Origin: Planctomycetaceae bacterium
Lineage (GTDB): Bacteria; Planctomycetota; Planctomycetia; Pirellulales; Thermoguttaceae
Direction of reading: 5' to 3'
Assembly (NCBI GenBank): GCA_004556055.1
Contig: SFIW01000017.1
Coordinates: 1-60,957, forward strand
Length of the DNA: 60,957 nucleotides
Below the pieces are notes generated by a model, which worked only from the letters and a program-made list of their open reading frames with translations, searched no databases and was not told the DNA's origin. The stretch's first letter is position 1, and every line of letters begins with the position of its first letter. Below are positions 16,374-23,965 of this stretch, in pieces. The translations under genes and the position numbers were made by a program.

Positions 16374-17525
16374 TCATTGGTTCCGTAAGACGTCGAGGAT
16401 TTCTTCTAATGAGGCGACTCCCGTCTCTCCGATGCGCTTAATTGTAATCGACGACGCCACGCCCGCGAGAAAAGCGCTTTCTTCTAATGAAAATCCAATG
16501 GTTCTGGCAAAGGTGAAGGCGGCGTTGGTAGCGTCGCCCGCTCCGCAGACGTCGATTGGCGGCGTTACTGGAATAGAGGGAATTTCTTTTACTTGAAGAT
16601 TCTCTTTGGGGTGAAGCTCAAAAAGAAGAGAGCCTTTACTTCCAAGTGTGATGAGCGCCGAGCGTTTGTTTTTCTTGACGAGCCATTCTCCAGCGCGCAG
16701 GATCCGGTCCAGATCGAGTTCTGAATCGCTCTTGACCGTCGTTTCCAAGCGTTCTTTTCCGTTGTGGGCGGCATCGTAAGCGTCGAGCGCTTCATTGGCG
16801 TTGCATTTGACGAAAATGTCGACGTATGAGTCGACGAAGAATCGAGAGTCGCAGAAAACGAAAAGATTGGGACGACTTTGCGCCACTTGGGAAAGAAACG
16901 CGCGAAGTTGAGGAGAAAAAACGACTTCCGAACCCATTTGGAATTGATCCGTAATGATCGCGGCGTCTAGATCGTCAAGCTTTGCGAGAAAACTTTGCTT
17001 TAGAGGCGCTAACGCGGCGTCAGACGCGGGCGTCGGATTGCGAATATCGAATCGGTTTTCTTCCGTCCAATTGGACGCCGCTCGATTCGAGAGAGGGGAG
17101 ATATCTAACCGGTCGGGACGCATAGGTTTCATATAGGTTCCTGTGAGCGTCTCTGGAAGAATCGACATTCCTTCAACATTCGCCCCCATCTTTTTCAGCG
17201 ACCGCAATAGATCGAAACCTTCGCCGTCTTCCCCTATAGCGCCGAAGCAGAAGGTCTGAGCCCCGAGGGCGCAAAGATTGTTGGCGATTGTTCCCCCGAC
17301 CCCCGCCGATAAACGCGTCGCGCGAATCTGACGAGCGATCAAACCGGTTTCGACGGATTTTTCGTCAAGGTTAGGGTAATGATAGAGATATTTGTCAAGG
17401 CAATAATCGCCAAAAACGGCAATCTTTGGCGGTTGCCTTGATTCTCGGCTTTGAAGATATCTTTCTAGGCGTTCCGTGAGTTTGGAACGGTCGATATCCG
17501 CTTTATGTATAGGGATGCAAGGCAT
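16374..17525 (-). CDS. PfkB-family carbohydrate kinase (HldE kinase-domain-like)
   Basis: This is a ribokinase-like sugar kinase. It resembles the kinase domain of HldE (RfaE): VFGDYCLDKYLY near residues 37-48 matches the start of that domain, then SAGVGGTIANNLCALGA, and the C-terminal PfkB signature with DVCGAGDATNAAF (catalytic Asp in GAGD). Its length of 383 residues is longer than simple PfkB kinases but lacks the HldE nucleotidyltransferase half. The substrate is unknown, and a heptose or another phosphosugar is plausible. It sits 12 bases after the HAD phosphatase gene and 32 bases before a conserved protein of unknown function, so the three are almost certainly cotranscribed. Confidence 0.88.
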   Translation of the reverse strand: MPCIPIHKADIDRSKLTERLERYLQSRESRQPPKIAVFGDYCLDKYLYHYPNLDEKSVETGLIARQIRATRLSAGVGGTIANNLCALGAQTFCFGAIGEDGEGFDLLRSLKKMGANVEGMSILPETLTGTYMKPMRPDRLDISPLSNRAASNWTEENRFDIRNPTPASDAALAPLKQSFLAKLDDLDAAIITDQFQMGSEVVFSPQLRAFLSQVAQSRPNLFVFCDSRFFVDSYVDIFVKCNANEALDAYDAAHNGKERLETTVKSDSELDLDRILRAGEWLVKKNKRSALITLGSKGSLLFELHPKENLQVKEIPSIPVTPPIDVCGAGDATNAAFTFARTIGFSLEESAFLAGVASSITIKRIGETGVASLEEILDVLRNQ

Positions 17526-17537
17526 GGCGTTCGTCTC

Positions 17538-18377
17538 TTAGCAGGGGAAAAGGAATTGAAAGATTTTTTCAGCGTCGCTAAAATCAGGAATCACGACGTT
17601 AGCGCCAGCGTTTATGAGACGATCGCGCTTCCACTGATCGACGCCAGCGCCAGGATTGGCCTCGTTCGTCGCAACGCCAACCGCAAAGCCTCCGACAGCG
17701 CGAACGTTTTCGATTTCAACGTAGCCGTCTCCAAAGCCTACAAGCTCTTCGCCCTCTATTTGATTGCTTTCAATGAGCCGACTGATAACCATCGCCTTGG
17801 AAAAGGTTTTATAATTATCTTGCGCGCCGTAGACGCCCCCGTCAAAATACTCCTCGAGTTTTAACAAAGCAACTTCCTGCTTTACGTAACACTCGTCCGT
17901 GCCGCTAGCCAGATAGAGTTTGACGCCTTTGTTCCGCAATAGTTCGAGAAACTTCCGTCCTCCGGGAACAACGAATTCGTCCGGTGCGACGGCGCCGCTT
18001 TGGAGAAGTTCGAGCCTGTTTGAAATTCTTAGCTGAAGTCTTCTCAGATATTCTTTTTTATAGACGAGAGGTTCTTCAGGAATTCCTCCGCGACTTTTTA
18101 CTTCTTCAGCCAAACGGATGCACTGATAGATCGTTTGCTTTCCGGTGATTTTGTCTACAAAATCCCGCGTAATTCTCTCGACGTCTTGCGGCGTTTCTTT
18201 TTCCGGATCGGAGACGCGTTGCAAAACTTCGCAGAAATATGGAACCATGACGTTCTGCCAACCCTCGCGAATTAGACTAAGAGTTCCGTCGAAATCGAAT
18301 AGCGCCGCGCATATTGGTTTTTCTTGAGTTCGGCTTTGGAGGATTTCAATGGAAAAGGAATTGTTTGTTAGACTCAC
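17538..18377 (-). CDS. HAD-superfamily phosphatase
   Basis: This is a haloacid-dehalogenase-type phosphatase. Motif I is DFDGTLS near residue 28, motif II is in LYLASGT, the conserved lysine region is NYKTFSKAM, and motif IV is GFGDGYVE. An alpha-helical cap is inserted between motifs I and II (about residues 45-150), giving a C1-type cap as in phosphoglycolate phosphatase or beta-phosphoglucomutase. At 279 residues it is of ordinary size. It opens the three-gene operon with the PfkB kinase and the conserved unknown. A kinase and a phosphatase in one unit suggest a pathway that phosphorylates a sugar at one position and removes phosphate from another. Confidence 0.87.
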   Translation of the reverse strand: MSLTNNSFSIEILQSRTQEKPICAALFDFDGTLSLIREGWQNVMVPYFCEVLQRVSDPEKETPQDVERITRDFVDKITGKQTIYQCIRLAEEVKSRGGIPEEPLVYKKEYLRRLQLRISNRLELLQSGAVAPDEFVVPGGRKFLELLRNKGVKLYLASGTDECYVKQEVALLKLEEYFDGGVYGAQDNYKTFSKAMVISRLIESNQIEGEELVGFGDGYVEIENVRAVGGFAVGVATNEANPGAGVDQWKRDRLINAGANVVIPDFSDAEKIFQFLFPC

Positions 18378-18833
18378 AGATATTTCCCCTACATAAAAAA
18401 TGTCCGTTGTCTCGTCTATTGGCGAAAGACAATCAAATTTGCTCTGTCACTATTATATTGAGACGCTTGCGATTTTCTACATTGGCCTGTCGGGGACGCC
18501 GTATTCGCAGTCAAGGAAAGAAAAGAATTTCTGTACGACAATTTCATTGTATGATTATCTTTTAGACTGTAATAAATAACGAAAAATTCTCAAATTTTCA
18601 ATAATTTTTACCGCAGAAGAACACCTGAAAAGGTAAGCGTGGTATAATTGAGATAGACGTAGTCGTTCTATGGGTTGAAAACGACTTCTTTAGACAATAT
18701 TCCCTTTTGGAGGTATGAAGTGGAGACCGGTCTTTAAGGGAGGGTTACTCATATAGGCGCGTTGACGCGATTGTAATCCTCCCTCAAATCATGAAATCAA
18801 AAAAGAGCTTTTTCATTGTTGAAGGAGGATAGG
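18378..18833. other. 456-bp intergenic region with promoter and structured leader
   Basis: The first 250 bases, upstream of the divergent HAD gene, show no gene. An extended -10 promoter (TGGTATAAT) ends at 18648. The 180 bases after it form two hairpins: GTCGTT/AACGAC near 18662-18685, and a longer one in which GGGAGG-GTTAC near 18736-18746 pairs with GTAATCCTCCC near 18772-18782 (approximate). The second hairpin is not followed by a T-run. A GGAGGA ribosome-binding site then precedes the zinc-ribbon gene. This looks like a 5' leader with RNA structure rather than plain spacer. Confidence 0.5.
18640..18648 (+). promoter_or_regulatory. extended -10 promoter of the zinc-ribbon gene
   Basis: TGGTATAAT fits the TGnTATAAT extended -10 consensus exactly. 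There is no good -35 element, as is usual for extended -10 promoters. The start codon is about 180 bases downstream. Confidence 0.5.
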
Positions 18834-19193
18834 ATGAGTATCACAGTGACGTGCGATAATGGTCATCATCTGAGAGCGCCGGATAGTCGCGCGGGAACAA
18901 CCGGTCGTTGTCCTGCTTGCGGAGCCAACGTGACCATTCCCAAATTGAGTAAGGCTCCGACAGAGTCGTCTATTATGCGCATCCTTGGGGTTGGGGAAGA
19001 ACTCAGACGCAACATGGCGGAGTATGACGCGGAACAAGAAGCGCGCGAGGAAGAGGAACGTCGTCGTCGAGAATTTGGAGACATGTCGCTACCCCCTCTC
19101 AAAAAGACGAAAAAAGTCTGTCCCCAATGCGACTGGGAAATCGACCAGGGATTCAAAATCTGTCCGCACTGCAGATTTTACTTCATGGACTGA
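18834..19193 (+). CDS. zinc-ribbon protein of unknown function
   Basis: This small 119-residue protein has a zinc ribbon at each end. The N-terminal one starts at C9 with CDNGHHLRAP (the first cysteine plus a histidine) and closes with CPACGA near residues 27-32; the C-terminal one has VCPQCDWE and ICPHCRF. A charged helix rich in Glu/Arg (about residues 60-80) lies between them. There is no membrane segment. The first ribbon is a widespread planctomycetal type, often attached to kinases or transmembrane domains, here free-standing. The ATG at 18834 has a textbook GGAGGA site. The 180-base structured leader suggests post-transcriptional control. The function is unknown. Confidence 0.82.
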   Translation: MSITVTCDNGHHLRAPDSRAGTTGRCPACGANVTIPKLSKAPTESSIMRILGVGEELRRNMAEYDAEQEAREEEERRRREFGDMSLPPLKKTKKVCPQCDWEIDQGFKICPHCRFYFMD

Positions 19194-19200
19194 GGATCGC

Positions 19201-19238
19201 AAACCGAGCGGCGCGCAAACGACCGCTCGGTTTTTATT
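19201..19238. terminator. bidirectional intrinsic terminator
   Basis: AAACCGAGCGG (19201-19211) pairs with CCGCTCGGTTTTT (19223-19235), giving an 11-bp stem with a T-run on the plus strand and an A-run giving T's on the minus strand. It ends the zinc-ribbon gene and overlaps the end of the convergent glycosyltransferase gene. Confidence 0.88.
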
Positions 19239-20709
19239 TCTTATCGACCTTTGTCGCGACAACGAGGTATTTTGTAGGCTTCAAGATCCTATCCAACCAA
19301 GAGGTTCTAGAGACAAGAAGATCAAAGAGTTTAAAACCAAGGAAGGACGGAGCCTTGTTAGGATCGCTACTTTGAAAGAATCGTTCGACGGAAGCTATCG
19401 GCTTAACGCTGTCGACGTCGTAGCCCGATTCTGTTAGTAGTTTGTTAAGTTCCTTAGGCGTAAACGAAACAGTTGAATCCGCGCGTTTGCGCCCGCAAAG
19501 ACAACTTGAGAAACGACTCTTTGCCGACGCGATGAAGAGAAGCTTTCCCGACGGTTTGAGATAGCGTTTCAATGCAACGAGAGCGTCCGTGTTGTTTAAT
19601 GGGAGCGAGACGGTTCGGTTAAGACAGACGACGGAGTCAAAGGCCTCGACGTCCTTTTCTTGTAGGGACGTTTTTCCTGAAATCAAATCAAGAAACTGCA
19701 CGTCTACGACGGCGTTTCCTTCATAAGAAGCTTGAAGATATTTCCTTCGTCTATCGTCGACCTCCGTTAGGGTAAGTCGTTCCCTCTGGGGAAGAAATTT
19801 TGAAAGGTTCCCCATTCCGGAACCTACTTCCAAGGTCGTAGAACCCAGATAAGGAGCGCAACGACGGACAAGTGTTTTTAAGTAGTTTCGAGAATATCCT
19901 AGTTGTTGCGAAGATTCCGAAGAGGAGTCGATATCGAAAAAACTGTCGTCAAAGAACCAGTATTTTATGATTACGCAGATAGCGTTGACGCCGTCTTTCC
20001 AACCAATTTTTTTCCCTTCGCTGTATTTGCGACCATTGTAACTGATCGGGACTTCGTAAACCGTCCATCCGCGTTTGGCAACCTTCGCCGTAATCTCTGG
20101 TTCCATTCCAAAACGATTGGAGCGTAGCGGAATCGATTTCAACGCGTCGGCTCTAAAGGCCTTGTAGCAGGTCTCCATATCCGTGAGATCGAGACCTGTC
20201 GTGAAGTTGGATAGATGCGTTAAAAATAGATTTCCGAGCTTATGATGATATTGAAGGATCTTCCTCGTTTCGCGCGTCGCAAAACGTGAACCATAAACAA
20301 CGTCCGCCCTTCCGTCGAGCAAGGGAGCTAAGATCAGCGGATACTCGTTTGGATTGTATTCAAGATCGGCGTCTTGAATAATCGCAAAGTCCCCTTGCAT
20401 TTCCTGGATCGCGCGCCTAATCGCGGCGCCCTTTCCCTGATTCTTGGATTGTCGAAACGCCCTAACCGTATTGGGATTGCGCTCGACAATGGCGCGGATG
20501 ACTTCGGGCGTACGATCAGTAGAGGCGTCGTCGACCAGAATAAGCTCTCGCTCAACGTTATTGGGAAGCGGAGCGTTCAGAACCCTCTCCACGACGCGTT
20601 CTAAGTAAGCTTGCTCGTTATATACGGGCATTAAGATTGACAGGAGCCGACTATCATGATCTTCGTTTGAAGAAGCGACGGGGAGGTGGGAAGTCGTTTC
20701 ATCTGGCAT
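19234..20709 (-). CDS. family 2 glycosyltransferase fused to a class I methyltransferase
   Basis: The N-terminal half (about residues 20-245) is a GT-A glycosyltransferase of the DPM1/dolichol-phosphate mannosyltransferase type: SILMPVYNEQ, LVDDASTDRT, SKNQGKGAAIR, and the metal-binding DADLEY. The C-terminal half (about 265-490) is an S-adenosylmethionine-dependent methyltransferase, with LEVGSGMGNLSKFLP as the SAM-binding motif I, LTEVDD as motif II and FDSVVCLNRT. No membrane segments are seen. Such a fusion suggests coupled sugar transfer and methylation on an undecaprenyl- or lipid-linked glycan, but the substrate cannot be read. The stop codon lies inside the bidirectional terminator. 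Confidence 0.87.
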   Translation of the reverse strand: MPDETTSHLPVASSNEDHDSRLLSILMPVYNEQAYLERVVERVLNAPLPNNVERELILVDDASTDRTPEVIRAIVERNPNTVRAFRQSKNQGKGAAIRRAIQEMQGDFAIIQDADLEYNPNEYPLILAPLLDGRADVVYGSRFATRETRKILQYHHKLGNLFLTHLSNFTTGLDLTDMETCYKAFRADALKSIPLRSNRFGMEPEITAKVAKRGWTVYEVPISYNGRKYSEGKKIGWKDGVNAICVIIKYWFFDDSFFDIDSSSESSQQLGYSRNYLKTLVRRCAPYLGSTTLEVGSGMGNLSKFLPQRERLTLTEVDDRRRKYLQASYEGNAVVDVQFLDLISGKTSLQEKDVEAFDSVVCLNRTVSLPLNNTDALVALKRYLKPSGKLLFIASAKSRFSSCLCGRKRADSTVSFTPKELNKLLTESGYDVDSVKPIASVERFFQSSDPNKAPSFLGFKLFDLLVSRTSWLDRILKPTKYLVVATKVDKK

Positions 20710-20848
20710 GGTTCGATCCAGTAACTAAAGAGGAAGAGCCGCACGGGGAACAAAAAACGTCTCCCGTTTTCCCCGATTATAGCGCTCGGAGGATTAGACG
20801 GAAGACGAGTCATAACAAAAAGGAGAGAGAAGAATCGGGCGACGACGA

Positions 20849-21640
20849 TCAGAGCTTTGCGATCGATTCTTCAATCAGACGCGCGGCCTTTTTACCGGAA
20901 AGGAGCATTCCGCCGAAGATCGGTCCCATTCGATAACCGCCCATGACGTTGTTAGCGCTCATGCCGCAAGCCCAGATACCTGGATAATATTCGTGAGTAT
21001 TTTCAACGGTAGTGATTTCGCCCGTCGCCGCCTGCATTGGACGTTCTCCGAGGATTTCACCCGTGGGCGTGTCGAGTTTGACGCGAGCCTTACGCTGTAC
21101 CAAGGTCAGAACCTCGCAGGGATGTCCCGTTCCGTCAAGAACCGCTTTCGTCAAAATAACCAACGGATCGACGTGCATGCCAAGTCGTTCAACGGGAGTC
21201 CAGTTGACCACGAGACCGCTGATGCGCTCGCCGGTGAACGCGACGTCTTCAACACTCACAGAGTTAAAGATTTTAGCGCCCGCATGGACGGCGCCGTAGA
21301 TCAAACCGCTAGCGAGTTCGACGGAGTCGATCGCATAGTAGCCTGGCGCGTTGTCGATAGCTTTAGTGTTAATATTGTATTCGTCGACAATTTGCTTGGC
21401 TTCTTCTTGGACAACGACTTCGTTGAAGAGCATGCCGCCGCCCCAGACGCCGCCGCCAGGGGCGAGCTTGCGTTCAAATACGGCGACCTTATGACCCTTT
21501 TCAGCAAGAGTTTTGGCGGCGACGAGACCAGACGGTCCGGCTCCGACGATCGCCACGTCTACTTGCAGATTATCGAGTAATTTTTGACTGAAGTTGGAAA
21601 CAATCGCGGCAGAAACAAGATTTTCCAGTTTGTGTGCCAT
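20849..21640 (-). CDS. thi4: Thi4 family thiazole synthase, sulfide-dependent type
   Basis: This is the Thi4 flavin-like enzyme that makes the adenylated thiazole carboxylate precursor of thiamine. The Rossmann motif GAGPSGLVAAKTLA lies near the N-terminus, followed by FERKLAPGGGVWGGG and the C-terminal GMSANNVMGGYRMGPIFGGM. In yeast Thi4 the sulfur comes from a cysteine in TQCCMDP. The aligned segment here is LGMHVDP, with His at that place, as in archaeal enzymes that use free sulfide and turn over. The preferred start is ATG at 21638-21640 behind AAAGGA; upstream in-frame codons overlap the riboswitch leader. A TPP riboswitch precedes it. Confidence 0.92.
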   Translation of the reverse strand: MAHKLENLVSAAIVSNFSQKLLDNLQVDVAIVGAGPSGLVAAKTLAEKGHKVAVFERKLAPGGGVWGGGMLFNEVVVQEEAKQIVDEYNINTKAIDNAPGYYAIDSVELASGLIYGAVHAGAKIFNSVSVEDVAFTGERISGLVVNWTPVERLGMHVDPLVILTKAVLDGTGHPCEVLTLVQRKARVKLDTPTGEILGERPMQAATGEITTVENTHEYYPGIWACGMSANNVMGGYRMGPIFGGMLLSGKKAARLIEESIAKL

Positions 21641-21767
21641 TACAGATCCTTTCGAGCGAGGCAGAAAGAAATCACACTCGAATTTTGCCTCCTGCGCGTA
21701 ACCAATAGAAGGACGTTCCTTCACGACGTTAAACGCTCTTATCTTAGGAGAAAACCGCAAAAAGATT

Positions 21768-21857
21768 CGTACGTAATTTCCTTCGCCGGCATTATCCGGT
21801 GCAGGTTCAAGGGGTTCATCTCAGCCTTGATTTCACAAAGCGCCCCCATTACATACG
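21768..21857 (-). promoter_or_regulatory. TPP riboswitch (thi-box) upstream of thi4
   Basis: Read on the minus strand, this segment contains the thi-box consensus: GGGGCGCTT, then GGCTGAGATGAACCCC and GAACCTGCACCGGATAATGCC with GGCGAAGG. The P1 stem closes between bases 21849-21857 and 21768-21776 (CGTATGTAA with TTACGTACG, one G-U pair). About 125 bases separate the aptamer from the thi4 start, enough for an expression platform, which I cannot resolve by eye. It should lower thi4 expression when thiamine pyrophosphate is plentiful. Confidence 0.95.
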
Positions 21858-21882
21858 TGGGAAGAAAAAAATTTCTTCCCAC
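21857..21882. repeat. perfect 11-bp inverted repeat beside the riboswitch
   Basis: GTGGGAAGAAA (21857-21867) and TTTCTTCCCAC (21872-21882) are separated by AAAA. On the minus strand it comes directly before the 5' arm of the riboswitch P1 stem. It could be a transcription factor site or a stem stacked on the aptamer. Confidence 0.6.
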
Positions 21883-21948
21883 TTGAGCGCATTATAGCGC
21901 AGGGTTGGCTTTAGACAATAGGACGTCTGTCGTAAACGCTTGAAAACG

Positions 21949-23784
21949 TTAATTTTCCTGCGATTTCTTGGAAAGGATTTCCACTGCATAAGCGGCGGGA
22001 GAAATCGTCTTTTTCTTCTCCATCGACCACGATTCCATCTCCTCCAACGCTTCGAATAGCGTGACGCAGGCCGTGCGATAATCGACGTTCGCTATTTCGG
22101 AAACAAGGCGAACGCTTCTGTCGACCAGCTTCTTATTTGTCGCGTCGACGTGAGCCATCCAGTTGCCGTTGAGACGTCCGTATTTTCCCATTGTCGCCGT
22201 CGAGATATTGTTTAGCGTAAGCTTTAAGGCGATATGGGAGAAAATATCCAACGGGGTGGAGGGGATGGCGAGGTTGAAGGCAAAGATACGTCCGTAATTA
22301 GGAGCTGCCGGCTTAGAAGAAGTTACGAGTGTGTTGTTGACGAGGTAAGCGATCTTCTGCTCAAACGGACTAGCGCATTTTTCATATGCGTCAAACCAGT
22401 CGACGCCTTCGGCGCCCCAAAAACCAGTTTCCGCGTCGGCCAGAACGGCTACCGCGGCGTTGGGATGAACGTCGTAACGCGACGGATCCTCTTCGTTCCC
22501 GATCGGGAAGCGATAAACGGTCTGACGATCAATCTTAGGAGGATCGCTTATTTGAGCGGAGGAACCTCCCATGGCGCGATAGTTGTCAGGCGTCCATTCA
22601 AGACATCGAGGTTCAACGCCGCCGAGCAACCAAATCCAAGCGTCCTTTGCGTTTCGCAGAGGATCTTTTACGAACGCCATTGGAGGCGGGAGTTCCGTTT
22701 CGTCGAGGGAACGGAATGGAGGAAGTTTGAATGTTGGCGACCGTTCGGTGGTGTCGGTAAAGACGTCGAGGGTGTAGTCTCGGGTGAAATATGTGACGCG
22801 CCCGCCTTTTTTATAGAGATCGCACTCGAAATCAACGTATGCCGCAGCGGTTGCGACGTTCTCCGGCGATCGAATCTCTTCGAGCATCGTCTTGAAACTT
22901 TCGACCTTCTCTTGCAGCGTTTGGTCGAAGACGCCAAGCGCTTCTAATTCGACGGACGTCAGATTTTCTTTGAGGTACTGCAAGAGGGCCGTTTCAAACG
23001 CGAATCCGGCGACAAGAAGCTCGATCGTCGTCGCTTGCATTCGCGTCGAGCCCGCGATCGCCATCGGACCAGTCGTTAGATTGACGACGGTGACGCGCGG
23101 ATCTTCGATCACTTTTCTAGAACGTTCAACGCGTTCCGCCATGAGCTTGGACGGATTATTGAAGAGGAAGAAGGTGGGAATATCAGCGTCAAGCGCGGCG
23201 TGAATCGTGCCGATAACCGACGAAGTTTCACCTCCTTCGCTGATGGCCACTAGCGCGTCTTCCGGCGCAATTCCAGCTTCTTTAAATTGATTGTATCCAA
23301 AAGAAACGTAGTCTTCAAAGCTTTCGACGGAACGAATCAGAGCGAAGTCGCCCCCCGTCATGATCGCGTTCGTCTGAGCGGCAAGCTTTTCGAAGAACGG
23401 TTTCTTCGCCGGTAGTTTTTCTGCGGACGAGCGACAAAACTTTTTGTTCGCGGCGTCAAGCAAAATGGAGAGCCGCCCCGTAGCTCCGCAGCCGCTGAAG
23501 GAAACGCGCCCGCCCTTTGAAAGCGTTTGATATATTGTCGATTCCAACTGACGGTATTCAGAGGAGGCGACGATTTTTTCTAAGACAGGAGGAATGTCGT
23601 CGTCGACGCTATAGAGCATCCGCATGCCTTCTTGAACGTCGCTTTGGAGCGTTTGCGAAAGGTTGCGGGTTTTAGGGTGAGATTGTTCCGTCGTCAGCAT
23701 ACCGAGATGAAATTGCGTTTCATTTTTGATGAAATCATCCGCTTTTTCGACGGGAGAACCCGAACGTTCAAAAGAAGTTTCCAT
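21949..23784 (-). CDS. MurQ/GKRP-like SIS-domain protein
   Basis: This 611-residue protein begins like MurQ (LTTEQSHPKTRNLSQ near residue 30) and carries the SIS phosphosugar-binding signature GGRVSFSGCGATGRLSIL, an EGGETSSVIG segment and GSTRMQATT. MurQ itself, N-acetylmuramate-6-phosphate etherase, is about 300 residues. Here the length is double, as in eukaryotic glucokinase regulatory protein (GKRP), which arose from MurQ by duplication of SIS modules. It may cleave or only bind phosphosugars. The TTG at 23805 is an alternative start; I use the ATG at 23782-23784. It is separated from thi4 by the riboswitch region and from the EF-G gene by a terminator. Confidence 0.8.
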   Translation of the reverse strand: METSFERSGSPVEKADDFIKNETQFHLGMLTTEQSHPKTRNLSQTLQSDVQEGMRMLYSVDDDIPPVLEKIVASSEYRQLESTIYQTLSKGGRVSFSGCGATGRLSILLDAANKKFCRSSAEKLPAKKPFFEKLAAQTNAIMTGGDFALIRSVESFEDYVSFGYNQFKEAGIAPEDALVAISEGGETSSVIGTIHAALDADIPTFFLFNNPSKLMAERVERSRKVIEDPRVTVVNLTTGPMAIAGSTRMQATTIELLVAGFAFETALLQYLKENLTSVELEALGVFDQTLQEKVESFKTMLEEIRSPENVATAAAYVDFECDLYKKGGRVTYFTRDYTLDVFTDTTERSPTFKLPPFRSLDETELPPPMAFVKDPLRNAKDAWIWLLGGVEPRCLEWTPDNYRAMGGSSAQISDPPKIDRQTVYRFPIGNEEDPSRYDVHPNAAVAVLADAETGFWGAEGVDWFDAYEKCASPFEQKIAYLVNNTLVTSSKPAAPNYGRIFAFNLAIPSTPLDIFSHIALKLTLNNISTATMGKYGRLNGNWMAHVDATNKKLVDRSVRLVSEIANVDYRTACVTLFEALEEMESWSMEKKKTISPAAYAVEILSKKSQEN

Positions 23785-23919
23785 AGAGACTCTTTCAGAT
23801 AGCAAGAGGTAAAGGTTTTTTAAAACTCTGTTTACAGTAAGGGACCGAACGTGACGATCGCGCTTTCGTAAGTTTAGCGTCTTCGAAGGGACAAATCAAG
23901 CGTCGCGCGGGAATAAAGA

Positions 23920-23955
23920 AAGAGCCGACTCAATCTCTACGAAGGTCGGCTCTTA
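23920..23955 (-). terminator. intrinsic terminator after the EF-G paralog
   Basis: AAGAGCCGAC (23920-23929) and GTCGGCTCTT (23945-23954) form a 10-bp stem. On the minus strand it is followed by TTCTTTATT, 11 bases after the stop. Confidence 0.85.
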
Positions 23956-23965
23956 GTCATGCGTT

